This document shows, one piece after another, positions 28,632 to 36,213 of a stretch of 64,000 nucleotides of DNA. The translations under genes were made by a program, and so were the position numbers. How positions within the stretch are numbered: the first letter of the stretch is position 1; the number at the start of each line of letters is the position of its first letter. Below the pieces are notes generated by a model. That model was not told the origin of the DNA. It searched no databases and saw only the letters and a program-made list of their open reading frames with translations. The DNA is taken from contig DAOQVR010000006.1 of the NCBI GenBank assembly GCA_035341665.1, positions 1 to 64,000 of the forward strand, given 5' to 3'. Origin of the DNA: DAOQVR01 sp035341665. GTDB lineage: Bacteria; Chloroflexota; Anaerolineae; JAAYZQ01.

Positions 28632-29027
28632 ATGACCGAAAAGAAGATCCGGGTCCTGATCGCCAAGCCGGGGCTGGACGGCCACGACCGTGGCGCCAAG
28701 GTAATCGCGCGTGCACTGCGGGATGCCGGCATGGAGGTGGTCTACACCGGCATCCGCCAGACGCCGGAGATGATCGCCGAAGCTGCGCTCCAGGAGGACG
28801 TGGACGTCGTGGGGATGTCGATCCTGTCGGGGGCGCACATGGCGCTCTTCCCGAGGGTCATGGAGCTGCTGCGCCAGAGCGGCATGGGCGACGCTCTGGT
28901 GGTAGCCGGAGGCATCATCCCTGACGAAGACGTACAGGCGCTGAGGGAGATGGGCATTCGGGGCGTGTTCGGCCCCGGCACTGCTACAGACGAGATCGTG
29001 GGCTTTATCCGAGAGAATGTGCAGTGA
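28632..29027 (+). CDS. Methylmalonyl-CoA mutase small subunit / B12-binding domain protein
   Basis: The 131-residue protein is a stand-alone cobalamin-binding domain. It has the hallmark KPGLDGHDRGAKVIA (DxHxxG, the His coordinating cobalt), MSILSGAH and VVAGGIIPDED motifs of the mutase C-terminal domain. In many bacteria and archaea this is a separate subunit partnering a large catalytic chain to convert methylmalonyl-CoA to succinyl-CoA. The large subunit is not in the window. AGAGGAG precedes the ATG. It overlaps the following MeaB gene by 4 bp. Confidence 0.92.
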   Translation: MTEKKIRVLIAKPGLDGHDRGAKVIARALRDAGMEVVYTGIRQTPEMIAEAALQEDVDVVGMSILSGAHMALFPRVMELLRQSGMGDALVVAGGIIPDEDVQALREMGIRGVFGPGTATDEIVGFIRENVQ

Positions 29028-30079
29028 CGGGCGGGCTGGATAGCAGGCAGGACCTCGCCGGCATGGTCGACGGGGTGCTGGGCGGACAGGCCCGTGCGAT
29101 CGCCCGGGCGATCAGCCAGATAGAGAATGACGGAGCCGGGGCGCAGGGGCTCCTCGCCGCGCTGCACCCGCACACCGGCCGTGCGCACATTATCGGCGTG
29201 ACAGGGCCGCCGGGGAGCGGCAAGAGCAGCCTGGTGAACGCGCTGGCGCTCCACTTCCGGCGCGGCGAGGGTGAGCGCGCCCCCATGACTGCCGCGATTC
29301 TGGCGATCGATCCGTCCAGCCCCTTTACCGGCGGGGCTATCCTGGGCGACCGGATCCGCATGCGCGACCTGAGCGGCGACCGCGGTATCTTTATCCGCAG
29401 CATGGCCAGCCGGGGGAGCCTGGGCGGGTTGGCGTGGGCAACCTCGGACGCAGTGAAGGTACTGGATGCCGCCGGCTTTGACCTGGTCTTTGTCGAGACG
29501 GTGGGCGCAGGCCAGGCAGAGGTGGACATTGCCCGGACGGCCCACACGACGATCGTGGTCGAGGTGCCCGGGCTGGGCGACGACATCCAGGCCATCAAAG
29601 CGGGCATCCTCGAGATTGCGGACGTTTATGCCGTGAACAAGGCGGACCTGGAGGGCGCCGACCATGCCGTGACGGCCCTGCAGATGATGCTTGACCTGAG
29701 CATGGGGGCGCCGCACAGCGTGATGCACCATGGCCGGCTGATGGAAGTAATGTACGGCGGCAGCCAAGCGAGCGGAGCACCCGAGGAACCGGCTGGGTGG
29801 AGGCCGCCTATCCTCAAGACGGTGGCGACCCACCGGGAGGGTATTACCGGGCTGGGGGAGGCGATCCTGGCGCACCGTGCCTACCTCCGGCAGAGCGGCG
29901 ACCTAGCTGCGCGGGAGCGGGAGCGCGCCATCAGCGAACTAGAAATGATCATCCAGCAGGAGTCGCTGCGCGAGGTCCTGGCGCGGGCAGGCCGTGAGGA
30001 GCTGAGCGCCCTCGTCGAGCAGGTTGTGCGTCGCGAGATGGACCCCTATAGTGCGGCGCGCCGCCTGATGGGGAGATAG
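29024..30079 (+). CDS. meaB: Methylmalonyl-CoA mutase-associated GTPase MeaB (ArgK family)
   Basis: The 351-residue G3E GTPase protects and reloads cobalamin in methylmalonyl-CoA mutase. It shows P-loop GVTGPPGSGKSSLVNAL (about 58-74), AILAIDPSSPFTGGAILGDRIRM, ETVGAGQAE and the NKADL guanine motif. The C-terminal dimerisation arm is present. The GTG start overlaps the mutase-subunit stop (GTGA), a strong functional and translational link. Confidence 0.93.
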   Translation: MTGGLDSRQDLAGMVDGVLGGQARAIARAISQIENDGAGAQGLLAALHPHTGRAHIIGVTGPPGSGKSSLVNALALHFRRGEGERAPMTAAILAIDPSSPFTGGAILGDRIRMRDLSGDRGIFIRSMASRGSLGGLAWATSDAVKVLDAAGFDLVFVETVGAGQAEVDIARTAHTTIVVEVPGLGDDIQAIKAGILEIADVYAVNKADLEGADHAVTALQMMLDLSMGAPHSVMHHGRLMEVMYGGSQASGAPEEPAGWRPPILKTVATHREGITGLGEAILAHRAYLRQSGDLAARERERAISELEMIIQQESLREVLARAGREELSALVEQVVRREMDPYSAARRLMGR

Positions 30080-30122
30080 GGGCACCCCGAGTGGGTGACT
30101 GCCTACCGAAGGAGATTGGGTA

Positions 30123-30743
30123 ATGCCGACTACCAAGATACTCAATGGCATGCAAGGGTTCCAGGAGCGCTTCCGGGCCGACCCGGAGCGGCTGGTGCGG
30201 CTGGCGACGGAAGGACAGCATCCCCAGGTGCTGATGGTTGCCTGCTCCGATTCGCGCGTGGCGCCGGAGCTGATCACGGGTGCGGAACTGGGCGACCTGT
30301 TTGTCGTGCGGACGGTAGGCAACCTGGTGCCTCCCTACGGCACCGGCGAGGCGGCCATCGGGACGGCCGTCGAGTATGCCATCCTGCACTTGCATGTGCA
30401 GCACGTCGTGCTGTGCGGGCACACGCGGTGCGGCTGCCTGGCGGCACTGGAGTCACCGCCCGATTCGGGCCGCGAGCCGCACATCGCCCGCTGGATCGAG
30501 CTGGCCCGCCCCGCCAAGACCAAGGCGGAGGCCAGCGGCTTGCCTCCCGAAGAGCTACCGATGGCGGTGATTCGCGAGAACGTGCTCCTGCAGATGGAGA
30601 ACCTGCGCTCCTACGACGCGGTGCGCCATGCGGAGCGCGCCGGCACGATCACGCTGCACGGCTGGGTGTACCACCTGGAGACGGGTGAGGTCGAGGCGTA
30701 CGACGCCGGATCAGGGAGCTGGGGGGCGCTGAGCGCCGGCTGA
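30123..30743 (+). CDS. Beta-class carbonic anhydrase
   Basis: The 206-residue enzyme hydrates CO2 to bicarbonate. The zinc ligands are visible: Cys41 in ACSDSRV (with the Asp43-Arg45 dyad) and His100/Cys103 in LCGHTRCGC. Length and motifs fit the plant/bacterial beta class. It lies 43 bp after meaB behind AAGGAGA and may be co-transcribed; bicarbonate supply for carboxylation of propionyl-CoA would make metabolic sense but is inferred. Confidence 0.92.
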   Translation: MPTTKILNGMQGFQERFRADPERLVRLATEGQHPQVLMVACSDSRVAPELITGAELGDLFVVRTVGNLVPPYGTGEAAIGTAVEYAILHLHVQHVVLCGHTRCGCLAALESPPDSGREPHIARWIELARPAKTKAEASGLPPEELPMAVIRENVLLQMENLRSYDAVRHAERAGTITLHGWVYHLETGEVEAYDAGSGSWGALSAG

Positions 30744-30863
30744 CGCCATCCTTGCTGCCGCAGCGTCGGGCCTGGTACCCGTCGGGCACGCATGGCTCAG
30801 GGCCTTGTGCCGGGCCGCCTGCCGGAGTTGGCTCCATGGCCGCTGGCGGGCGTTGCCGTGGAT

Positions 30864-31018
30864 GGGGACTTGCGTCCGGAGAGCAGGAGACCTGCCATGC
30901 TGAGCGCGGCAATGTATCTCACTTCACTGCGTCCCAGGCGGAGTCAGAGATTCCCTTCGTGCCCCAGGGCGTGCCCCGGTCGCTGCGCTCCCCTGGAATA
31001 GCAGTCCTGGACGGCCCC
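30864..31018. repeat. Dispersed TIR-type repeat, copy A (degraded ends)
   Basis: About 155 bp similar to copies at 37769-37922 and 57860-58019: GAGACCTGCCAT(G/A)(C/G)TGAGCG, then CAGAGATTCCCTTCGT, then GTCGCTGCGCTCCC(C/T). The ends (GGGGACTTGCG and GGACGGCCCC) are poorer inverted repeats than in the other copies. It fills most of the gap between the convergent carbonic anhydrase and gyrB genes. The remaining 120 bp of that gap show nothing recognisable. Confidence 0.75.
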
Positions 31019-31023
31019 TGCTA

Positions 31024-32979
31024 CTAGACGTCCAGGTTTCGCACGCTCTTGGCGTGGGTCTGGATGAAGCGGGTGCGCGGGGGTACCGCGCTGCCCATCA
31101 GCATGTCGAAGGTACGGTCCGCCGCAGCGGCATCCTCGACCGTCACGAGCAGCAGCGTGCGCCGCTCGGGGTTCATCGTGGTATCCCACAGCTGCTGCGG
31201 GTTCATCTCGCCAAGGCCTTTGTAGCGCTGCACGGAGACCTTGGCGTCCTTCAGGCGCTTGAGGGTCTGATCCTTCTCTTCCTCGCTGTAGACGTACTGC
31301 GCGGCCTGGCGCGCCTCGATGCGGTACAGGGGCGGCTGGGCGACGTAGAGGTGCCCGCTTTCGATGAGCGGCTGCATGTAGCGATAGAAGAGAGTCAGGA
31401 GCAGGGTGCGGATGTGGCTGCCGTCGACGTCGGCATCGCACATCAGGATGATGCGGCCGTAGCGCAGGCCGTCGAGGCTGAAGGCGGAGCCCACGCCGGT
31501 TCCCAGGGCCGTGATGATGGCCTTGACCTCGTTGTTGGCGAGGATCTTGTCGAGGCTCGCCTTTTCGACGTTTAGGATCTTGCCGCGCAGCGGCAGGATG
31601 GCCTGAAAGCGACGGTCGCGGCCCTGCTTGGCGCTCCCCCCGGCGCTGTCGCCCTCCACGATAAAGACCTCGGTCTTGGCGGCATCGCGCTCCGAGCAAT
31701 CGGCCAGCTTGCCCGGCAGGGTCATGGACTCCAGGGCGCTCTTGCGGATGACCAGGTCGCGTGCCTGGCGCGCCGCCTCGCGGGCCCGCGACGAGGTCAG
31801 GCACTTTTGGATGATCTTTTTGGCCTCGGCGGGGCTCTTTTCCAGGAAGGCGGCAAAGGCATCGGCCACGACCGACTGGACCTGGCCGCTGACCTCGGCG
31901 TTGCCCAGCTTGGCCTTCGTCTGGCTCTCGAACTGGGGGTCGGTCATCTTGACGCTGATGACGGCGGTGAGCCCTTCGCGGGCGTCCTCGCCGGTGAAGT
32001 TGGCGTCCTTGTCCTTGAGCAGCCCTTTGCCCCGCGCATAGTCATTCAGGCAGCGGGTGAGCGCCGAGCGGAAGCCGGTGACGTGCGTGCCGCCGTCCAC
32101 GGTGTTGATGTTGTTGGCGAAGGCAAAGACCGACTCTGCATAGCCGTCGGTGTACTGGATTGCCACCTCCACGTGGGTCCCGTTGACCTGCTTGTCGATG
32201 TAGACGGGCGCGTGCAGGGCGTCACGGTTCTTGTTGAGGTAGCGGACAAAGGAGCCGATCCCTCCCTCGAAGTAGAAGGAGATCTCGCGGTCACCGGGGC
32301 GGCCGTCCACCGGGCGCGCATCGCGGAACTGAATGGTGAGGCCGCGCGTCAGGAAGGCCATCTCGCGGAAGCGCTGGAGCAGGACATCGAACTTGAAGTC
32401 CAGCGCATGAAAGATGGTGGAATCGGCCAGGAAGGTGGTACACGTGCCGGTCTCGCCGGATGGCGCCTTGCCGACGAGCCGGACGGGCGTCACGGGCCGG
32501 CCATGCTCGTAGCGCTGTTTGTAGACCTTGCCGTCGCGCCGGACCTCTACTTCCATCCATTCGGAGAGGGCATTGACGGCCGACACGCCGACGCCGTGCA
32601 GGCCCGACGCGACCTTGTAGCCGCCTCCGCCGAACTTGCCGCCGGCATGGAGGATGGTCATCACCACCTCCAGCGTGTCCATCGGCTGGCCGTCGGCCCT
32701 TTTCTGCATCGGGTGGGGTCCTACCGGGATGCCGCGCCCGTTGTCCACGACTGAGACCGAGTTGTCCGCGTTGATAGAGATCTGGATCCGGTCGCAGACG
32801 CCGGCCAGTGCCTCGTCCACGCTGTTGTCCACCACCTCCTGTACAAGGTGATGGAGGCCACGGACGTCGGTCGAGCCGATGTACATGCCCGGCCGGCGGC
32901 GCACAGCCTCCAGACCTTCCAGAACCTGGATGTCGCCGACGCCGTAGCCGGGTGCTGCCTCTTTCCTGTCCACCGTCAT
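31024..32979 (-). CDS. gyrB: DNA gyrase subunit B
   Basis: The 651-residue protein is full length for GyrB. It shows the GHKL ATPase motifs EVVDNSVDEALAG, VDNGRGIPVG and GGYKVASGLHGVGVSAVNALS. The transducer domain follows, then the TOPRIM motifs VEGDSAGGSAKQGRDR and MCDADVDGSHIRTLLLT, and the C-terminal RYKGLGEMNPQQLWDTTM. With GyrA it introduces negative supercoils. The ATG at 32979 starts ten bases after the upstream gene; a longer frame overlaps that gene and is unlikely. ParE is the alternative, but the motifs and length fit GyrB. Confidence 0.93.
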   Translation of the reverse strand: MTVDRKEAAPGYGVGDIQVLEGLEAVRRRPGMYIGSTDVRGLHHLVQEVVDNSVDEALAGVCDRIQISINADNSVSVVDNGRGIPVGPHPMQKRADGQPMDTLEVVMTILHAGGKFGGGGYKVASGLHGVGVSAVNALSEWMEVEVRRDGKVYKQRYEHGRPVTPVRLVGKAPSGETGTCTTFLADSTIFHALDFKFDVLLQRFREMAFLTRGLTIQFRDARPVDGRPGDREISFYFEGGIGSFVRYLNKNRDALHAPVYIDKQVNGTHVEVAIQYTDGYAESVFAFANNINTVDGGTHVTGFRSALTRCLNDYARGKGLLKDKDANFTGEDAREGLTAVISVKMTDPQFESQTKAKLGNAEVSGQVQSVVADAFAAFLEKSPAEAKKIIQKCLTSSRAREAARQARDLVIRKSALESMTLPGKLADCSERDAAKTEVFIVEGDSAGGSAKQGRDRRFQAILPLRGKILNVEKASLDKILANNEVKAIITALGTGVGSAFSLDGLRYGRIILMCDADVDGSHIRTLLLTLFYRYMQPLIESGHLYVAQPPLYRIEARQAAQYVYSEEEKDQTLKRLKDAKVSVQRYKGLGEMNPQQLWDTTMNPERRTLLLVTVEDAAAADRTFDMLMGSAVPPRTRFIQTHAKSVRNLDV

Positions 32980-32989
32980 CCCCAGGGTG

Positions 32990-33325
32990 TTACTCGTCCT
33001 CGGGCGCTTCTGCCCCGGCCTGCTCGGCCATGGCCTGGATTTCCAGCCGCAGCTTGTCCAGCGGAGCGCCAAAGGAGCTCTTGTGCTCTGCCCACAGGGC
33101 GCGGGCCTCCTCCGGCGTGACTAGCTCGAGGACGAGCTGCCGCTCTCCCTCCGCATCGGGCACCACGCGGGTCAGGAAAGGAACCTTGCCGGTGAGGAGC
33201 CGAACGCCCGCGGCCAAGGCAGCGACTGCAGCGACCGGCATGACCGCTCCGGCCACGAAGCCGGCGAGCAGGTTGGCCGGGATTCCGACGACGTCTAGCA
33301 GGGTATTGGTGCTATGCTTGGCCAT
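32990..33325 (-). CDS. Small membrane protein upstream of gyrB, function unknown
   Basis: The 111-residue protein has a hydrophobic segment (LAGFVAGAVMPVAAVAALAAGVRLL, about 20-44) and an acidic, charged C-terminal half. I do not recognise the family. It lies ten bases upstream of gyrB and four bases after the preceding small gene, so the three genes form one operon. Confidence 0.6.
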   Translation of the reverse strand: MAKHSTNTLLDVVGIPANLLAGFVAGAVMPVAAVAALAAGVRLLTGKVPFLTRVVPDAEGERQLVLELVTPEEARALWAEHKSSFGAPLDKLRLEIQAMAEQAGAEAPEDE

Positions 33326-33329
33326 CGGT

Positions 33330-33635
33330 CTACCCCCACCCCTCTCCCGTCGCCTCGCCCAGGGCGGGCCCCGGGGCCGGCAGCGAGACCTCGCCTGCGT
33401 CCAGCGGAATCTCGATGGCAGGGGGCATCCCCCTTGCCCGGCCCACCTGTTGCCGGAGCAGGGCGGCGAGCGCGCCCGGAGTATCCAGCGCGATCCGAGT
33501 GCCGTGTGCGTCTGACCGTATCGACACCAGCTTGCCGGTAAAGAGGTAGGTCAGGGCGACAGCCCCTGCCACAGACACGGAAAAGAGCCCAAGAACCAGG
33601 CCAAAGGTGTACGCCAATCGTTTGAGGGACCTCAT
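33330..33635 (-). CDS. Small membrane-anchored protein, function unknown
   Basis: The predicted 101-residue protein starts at the second ATG of ATGGACATG, because AGGAGG abuts the first. One transmembrane helix (FGLVLGLFSVSVAGAVALTYLF, about 10-31) is followed by a periplasm- or exterior-type Pro/Gly-rich tail. No recognised domain. It is the first gene of the gyrB operon, under the promoter at 33713-33741. Confidence 0.55.
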   Translation of the reverse strand: MRSLKRLAYTFGLVLGLFSVSVAGAVALTYLFTGKLVSIRSDAHGTRIALDTPGALAALLRQQVGRARGMPPAIEIPLDAGEVSLPAPGPALGEATGEGWG

Positions 33636-33712
33636 GTCCATCCTCCTGATGATCGCCGAGGCGAAACCAAACTGAGGGATGAGAGCAGCCCAATCACCCT
33701 CTCGTGCAGAGC

Positions 33713-33741
33713 ATTCTACCCAAGAAGCGGGGGGATGGCAA
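33713..33741 (-). promoter_or_regulatory. Sigma-70-type promoter of the gyrB operon
   Basis: Minus strand TTGCCA (33741-33736), 17-bp spacer, TAGAAT (33718-33713). Start near 33706, about 70 bases before the first gene. It diverges from the direct-repeat region at 33769-33812. Confidence 0.65.
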
Positions 33742-33768
33742 GTGAATGCGGGCACGGCACGGGGTGGG

Positions 33769-33812
33769 TCTAACACAACTCTAACACGGCTCTAGCGAGC
33801 CTCTAACAGTGA
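33769..33812 (+). promoter_or_regulatory. Four 11-bp direct repeats (PhoB/PhoP-box-like operator)
   Basis: TCTAACACAAC, TCTAACACGGC, TCTAGCGAGCC and TCTAACAGTGA are contiguous at exact 11-bp spacing. They end five bases before TACAAT (33818-33823), a good -10 box with no recognisable -35 box. Direct repeats of a TTAACA-like heptamer at 11-bp intervals, replacing the -35 element, are the classic binding pattern of OmpR/PhoB-family response regulators. The downstream Cys-rich gene is the presumed target; the divergent gyrB operon could also be affected. Confidence 0.7.
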
Positions 33813-33851
33813 ACTCCTACAATGGACGGATATCGGAGGGGAGGATAGGCC

Positions 33852-34046
33852 GTGCCGGACGTGATTGCCTGTGACAACTGCGGAATCGTCATTCGCTGGC
33901 AGCCGACCAAGATTGGCGACCGGATCTATTGCTGCGCCGGCTGCGCCGAGGGCGGGCCCTGCCAGTGCGACTATGACAACCTGCCCCGGCCGAGTGAGGC
34001 GAAGGCGCTGGCATGCCGCGATGTGCACGGGCTGCTTGCCGAGTGA
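33852..34046 (+). CDS. Small cysteine-rich metal-binding protein
   Basis: The 64-residue protein starts at a GTG behind GGAGGGGAGGA. Seven of its eight cysteines lie in the first 40 residues in the pattern CDNCG...YCCAGCAEGGPCQC, resembling zinc ribbons or short bacterial metallothioneins. No catalytic domain is visible. The 11-bp direct-repeat operator upstream suggests induction by an OmpR-type regulator. Metal storage or sensing is an inference. Confidence 0.65.
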   Translation: MPDVIACDNCGIVIRWQPTKIGDRIYCCAGCAEGGPCQCDYDNLPRPSEAKALACRDVHGLLAE

Positions 34047-34102
34047 ACCCTAGAGGGCGCGGCCGGCGGCCTTTGTCGATGAAAGAAACGCCTCCTCCCC
34101 AC

Positions 34103-34131
34103 TTGCAGCAGGGCCTTGCGTGTGCTATCAT
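34103..34131 (+). promoter_or_regulatory. Sigma-70-type promoter of the zinc peptidase gene
   Basis: TTGCAG (34103-34108), 17-bp spacer, TATCAT (34126-34131), five of six in the -10 box. Start near 34138, about 18 bases before the ATG at 34156. Confidence 0.6.
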
Positions 34132-34155
34132 GCGGCCCAGCAAGGAGCTCAAGAG

Positions 34156-34857
34156 ATGATTTTCGATCCGAGGTACTTCATAATCGCCCTCCCTGCGCTG
34201 CTGCTGGCCTTTTACGCTCAGTGGAAGGTCAACTCGGCCTATGAGAAGTACAGCCGCGTGCCGAACCGGCGCGGCCTGACGGGCATGGATGCGGCGCGCG
34301 TCCTTCTGCGCAGTGCAGGCCTGCCGGTTTCCATCGAAGAGACTCCCGGAAAGCTCAGTGACCACTACGACCCGGGCAAGAACGTGCTGCGGCTGTCGCA
34401 GGGAGTCTCGCGCAGCCCGTCGGTGGCTGCCCTGGGGATCGTGGCCCACGAGGTTGGGCACGCGCTGCAGGACGCTACGGACTATGGACCGCTGCGAGCA
34501 CGGTCGAGCCTGGTTCCGGTCGTGAACATTGGGTCGTGGCTGGGACCGATCATTTTCATGGTCGGCCTCTTCCTGTCGCGAGGCACGGGCTCAACCACGA
34601 TCGCCTGGATCGGCCTCTTCCTGTTTGCCGGCACCGCGGTTTTCGCGCTGGTCACCCTGCCGGTCGAGAGGAACGCGAGCAAGCGTGCCCTGGAGCTGCT
34701 GGGCAGCTATGGCGTGGCCGACGGCGAAGAGCTGGCGCAGACCAAGAAGGTGCTCGATGCGGCGGCGCTGACGTACGTCGCCGCACTGGCCCAATCGCTT
34801 TCGACGCTGTTCTACTACGGCATGCTGCTGACCGGCTTTTCGCGAAGAGACGAGTAG
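34156..34857 (+). CDS. Membrane zinc metallopeptidase, YugP/DUF-type (peptidase_Zn-type)
   Basis: The 233-residue protein matches the YugP-like family. An N-terminal hydrophobic segment (YFIIALPALLLAFYAQW) is followed by SAYEKYSRVPNRRGLTGMDAARVLL and YDPGKNVLRLS. The zinc site AHEVGHALQDA (HExxH at 98-102) and two further membrane helices (about 130-170) come next, with a last hydrophobic stretch near the C terminus. It probably cleaves or quality-controls membrane proteins. Start: ATG with AAGGAG eight bases upstream, 18 bases after its promoter. It is monocistronic, ended by the terminator at 34877-34914. Confidence 0.85.
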   Translation: MIFDPRYFIIALPALLLAFYAQWKVNSAYEKYSRVPNRRGLTGMDAARVLLRSAGLPVSIEETPGKLSDHYDPGKNVLRLSQGVSRSPSVAALGIVAHEVGHALQDATDYGPLRARSSLVPVVNIGSWLGPIIFMVGLFLSRGTGSTTIAWIGLFLFAGTAVFALVTLPVERNASKRALELLGSYGVADGEELAQTKKVLDAAALTYVAALAQSLSTLFYYGMLLTGFSRRDE

Positions 34858-34876
34858 CTGTTCGGCGAGCCGCGAG

Positions 34877-34914
34877 CGAGGGGCTGGGGGTTTCCTCAGC
34901 CCCTCGGTCTTTTT
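34877..34914 (+). terminator. Intrinsic terminator after the zinc peptidase gene
   Basis: CGAGGGGCTG (34877-34886) and CAGCCCCTCG (34897-34906) form a perfect 10-bp GC-rich stem with a 10-base loop, followed by GTCTTTTT. Textbook Rho-independent terminator. Confidence 0.9.
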
Positions 34915-35006
34915 GGCAGGGCTCACCAGGGGCCGGGGCGAGCGGGCGTGCCCGGCATGGAGAGCCTCGCCATCCCCAAGGAGCCATACACCGCGCCCCC
35001 CCGGAT

Positions 35007-35035
35007 TTGACAGGCCTGGCGAGTTGTCGTATCCT
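35007..35035 (+). promoter_or_regulatory. Sigma-70-type promoter of the PadR operon
   Basis: Perfect TTGACA (35007-35012), 17-bp spacer, TATCCT (35030-35035). Start near 35042, inside the dyad at 35038-35062. Confidence 0.7.
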
Positions 35036-35037
35036 AG

Positions 35038-35062
35038 GCATACATCAGTTACTAAGGTATGC
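35038..35062. promoter_or_regulatory. Candidate PadR operator dyad
   Basis: GCATAC-N13-GTATGC sits just downstream of the -10 box and reaches into the translation start region. PadR regulators commonly repress their own operon from such AT-containing dyads, so autoregulation is likely but inferred. Confidence 0.5.
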
Positions 35063-35067
35063 GGCCT

Positions 35068-35412
35068 ATGGCTATCCATGAACAGATGCGCAAGGGGACG
35101 ACCACCGTGATCGTTCTGAACCTCCTGGCGGAGGCGGGCCGGCCGATGTATGGCTACGAGATCATCCAGGCGCTGGAGGCGCGCAGCCAGGGCACCTTCC
35201 GCTTCCGGGAGGGGCTGATCTATCCCCGCCTGCACGAGATGGAACAGGAAGGGCTGCTGCGGTCGGAGTGGCAGGGGGAAGAAGGCGAGCGCAGGCGCAA
35301 GTTCTACGCGATCACGGCCGAGGGCCTGAAGCGCCTGGACGTGGAGCTGGCGGACTGGCATACCCTGGCGGCGGCCGTCAACCGGCTGCTGGGGGGTGAG
35401 GGCCAGGCATGA
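35068..35412 (+). CDS. PadR-family transcriptional regulator
   Basis: The 114-residue winged-helix protein contains the typical PadR sequence ILNLLAEAGRPMYGYEIIQALEARSQGTF, then LIYPRLHEMEQEGLLRSEW and RKFYAITAEGLKRL. The C-terminal dimerisation helix is short, as in PadR subfamily 2. The ATG at 35068 is chosen; an in-frame ATG at 35059 is also possible. It overlaps the next gene by ATGA. PadR paired with a HAAS/permease-prefix protein is a common genetic module controlling membrane stress or export genes. Confidence 0.9.
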   Translation: MAIHEQMRKGTTTVIVLNLLAEAGRPMYGYEIIQALEARSQGTFRFREGLIYPRLHEMEQEGLLRSEWQGEEGERRRKFYAITAEGLKRLDVELADWHTLAAAVNRLLGGEGQA

Positions 35413-35891
35413 GCGGCATCGACGAGGTGCTGGCCCGCATCGGCTCGCAGCTCAAGCTGGACGGCGAGACCGAGCACGAGATCTTGGCGGAGATCCGCAG
35501 CCACCTGGAGGAGGCCGTTGCCCAGGCCCGTGCGGAGGGCCTGGACGAGGCGGAGGCGCTGTCGAGGGCAGCGGCGCGCTTTGGTGCCGAGGAGCAGGTG
35601 GGGAAGGACCTCCAGGCAACGCACGCCGGTTGGGGCACCGCCGATGCGGTGCTGGCTGCCGCGCTGCCGGTCGTGTGCGCGCTGGTACTGCGCTGGCTGG
35701 CCTTTGCGCCAGACGGCACGGCGGTGGGCTGGCAGCAGGTGCTGAGCCGGCCTGCGTTCTGGGGCGTTGCCCTGGCCGGCTTGCTCCTGCCCGTGGTCAA
35801 GTTCAGGCGATGGCGGTATGCCGTCGCCGGCTGGGCGGTGCTGTGGGCGCTGACGGTACTCTTTGCGGTCTCGCCGGCGCTGCGGTGGTAG
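35409..35891 (+). CDS. HAAS/permease-prefix-domain membrane protein
   Basis: The 160-residue protein has an N-terminal helical domain (GSQLKLDGETEHEILAEIRSHLEEAVAQARAEG, then EALSRAAARFG) of the HAAS/permease-prefix type that accompanies PadR regulators. Three hydrophobic segments (about 80-96, 115-127 and 135-155) follow. It is thought to act as a membrane-linked signalling partner of PadR. Its ATG overlaps the padR stop. Confidence 0.75.
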   Translation: MSGIDEVLARIGSQLKLDGETEHEILAEIRSHLEEAVAQARAEGLDEAEALSRAAARFGAEEQVGKDLQATHAGWGTADAVLAAALPVVCALVLRWLAFAPDGTAVGWQQVLSRPAFWGVALAGLLLPVVKFRRWRYAVAGWAVLWALTVLFAVSPALRW

Positions 35892-35907
35892 AGGCCGGCG
35901 ACAGGCG

Positions 35908-36213
35908 ATGGGCCAGAGGCCACGGACGGCCGGGGTCAAGAGGGCGACGGGCGCGCGCAGAGCCGTGCTGGGACTTGCCGCCGTCGCGGTGGCGTGCTGC
36001 AGTGGAGTGCTGCCGGCGGCGCCGGGGCCTGGTGTGGTGGCCGTCTCTAGCCATCTGGGGGCGGCGCCCAGGCCGGGAAGGGGCCCCTGGGACCAGGTGC
36101 GCGGCCTGATGTCCCTGGCGGCGCTCGCGCCGGAGGCGCCCCTGTTCGGGGCAGCATTCAGCATCATGGACCGGGCTGCCGGGCCCGGCGAGAAAGAGGA
36201 GGACCACCCATGA
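35908..36213 (+). CDS. Hypothetical small exported or membrane-anchored protein
   Basis: The 101-residue frame begins MGQRPRTAGVKRATGARR, then one hydrophobic stretch (VLGLAAVAVACCSGVLPAAPG), consistent with a signal peptide, and an Ala/Pro-rich tail. No recognised domain and no strong ribosome-binding site. It is supported mainly by its position, 16 bases after one gene and overlapping the next by ATGA. It could be a non-coding spacer. Confidence 0.4.
   Translation: MGQRPRTAGVKRATGARRAVLGLAAVAVACCSGVLPAAPGPGVVAVSSHLGAAPRPGRGPWDQVRGLMSLAALAPEAPLFGAAFSIMDRAAGPGEKEEDHP

Noticed and set aside
28116..29027. Longer plus-strand frame joining the 27-bp repeats to the B12-binding protein as an N-terminal repeat region
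   Set aside because: The repeats are a multiple of three and carry no stops, so any frame stays open. The B12-binding protein has its own ATG with AGAGGAG at 28632 and family-typical length.
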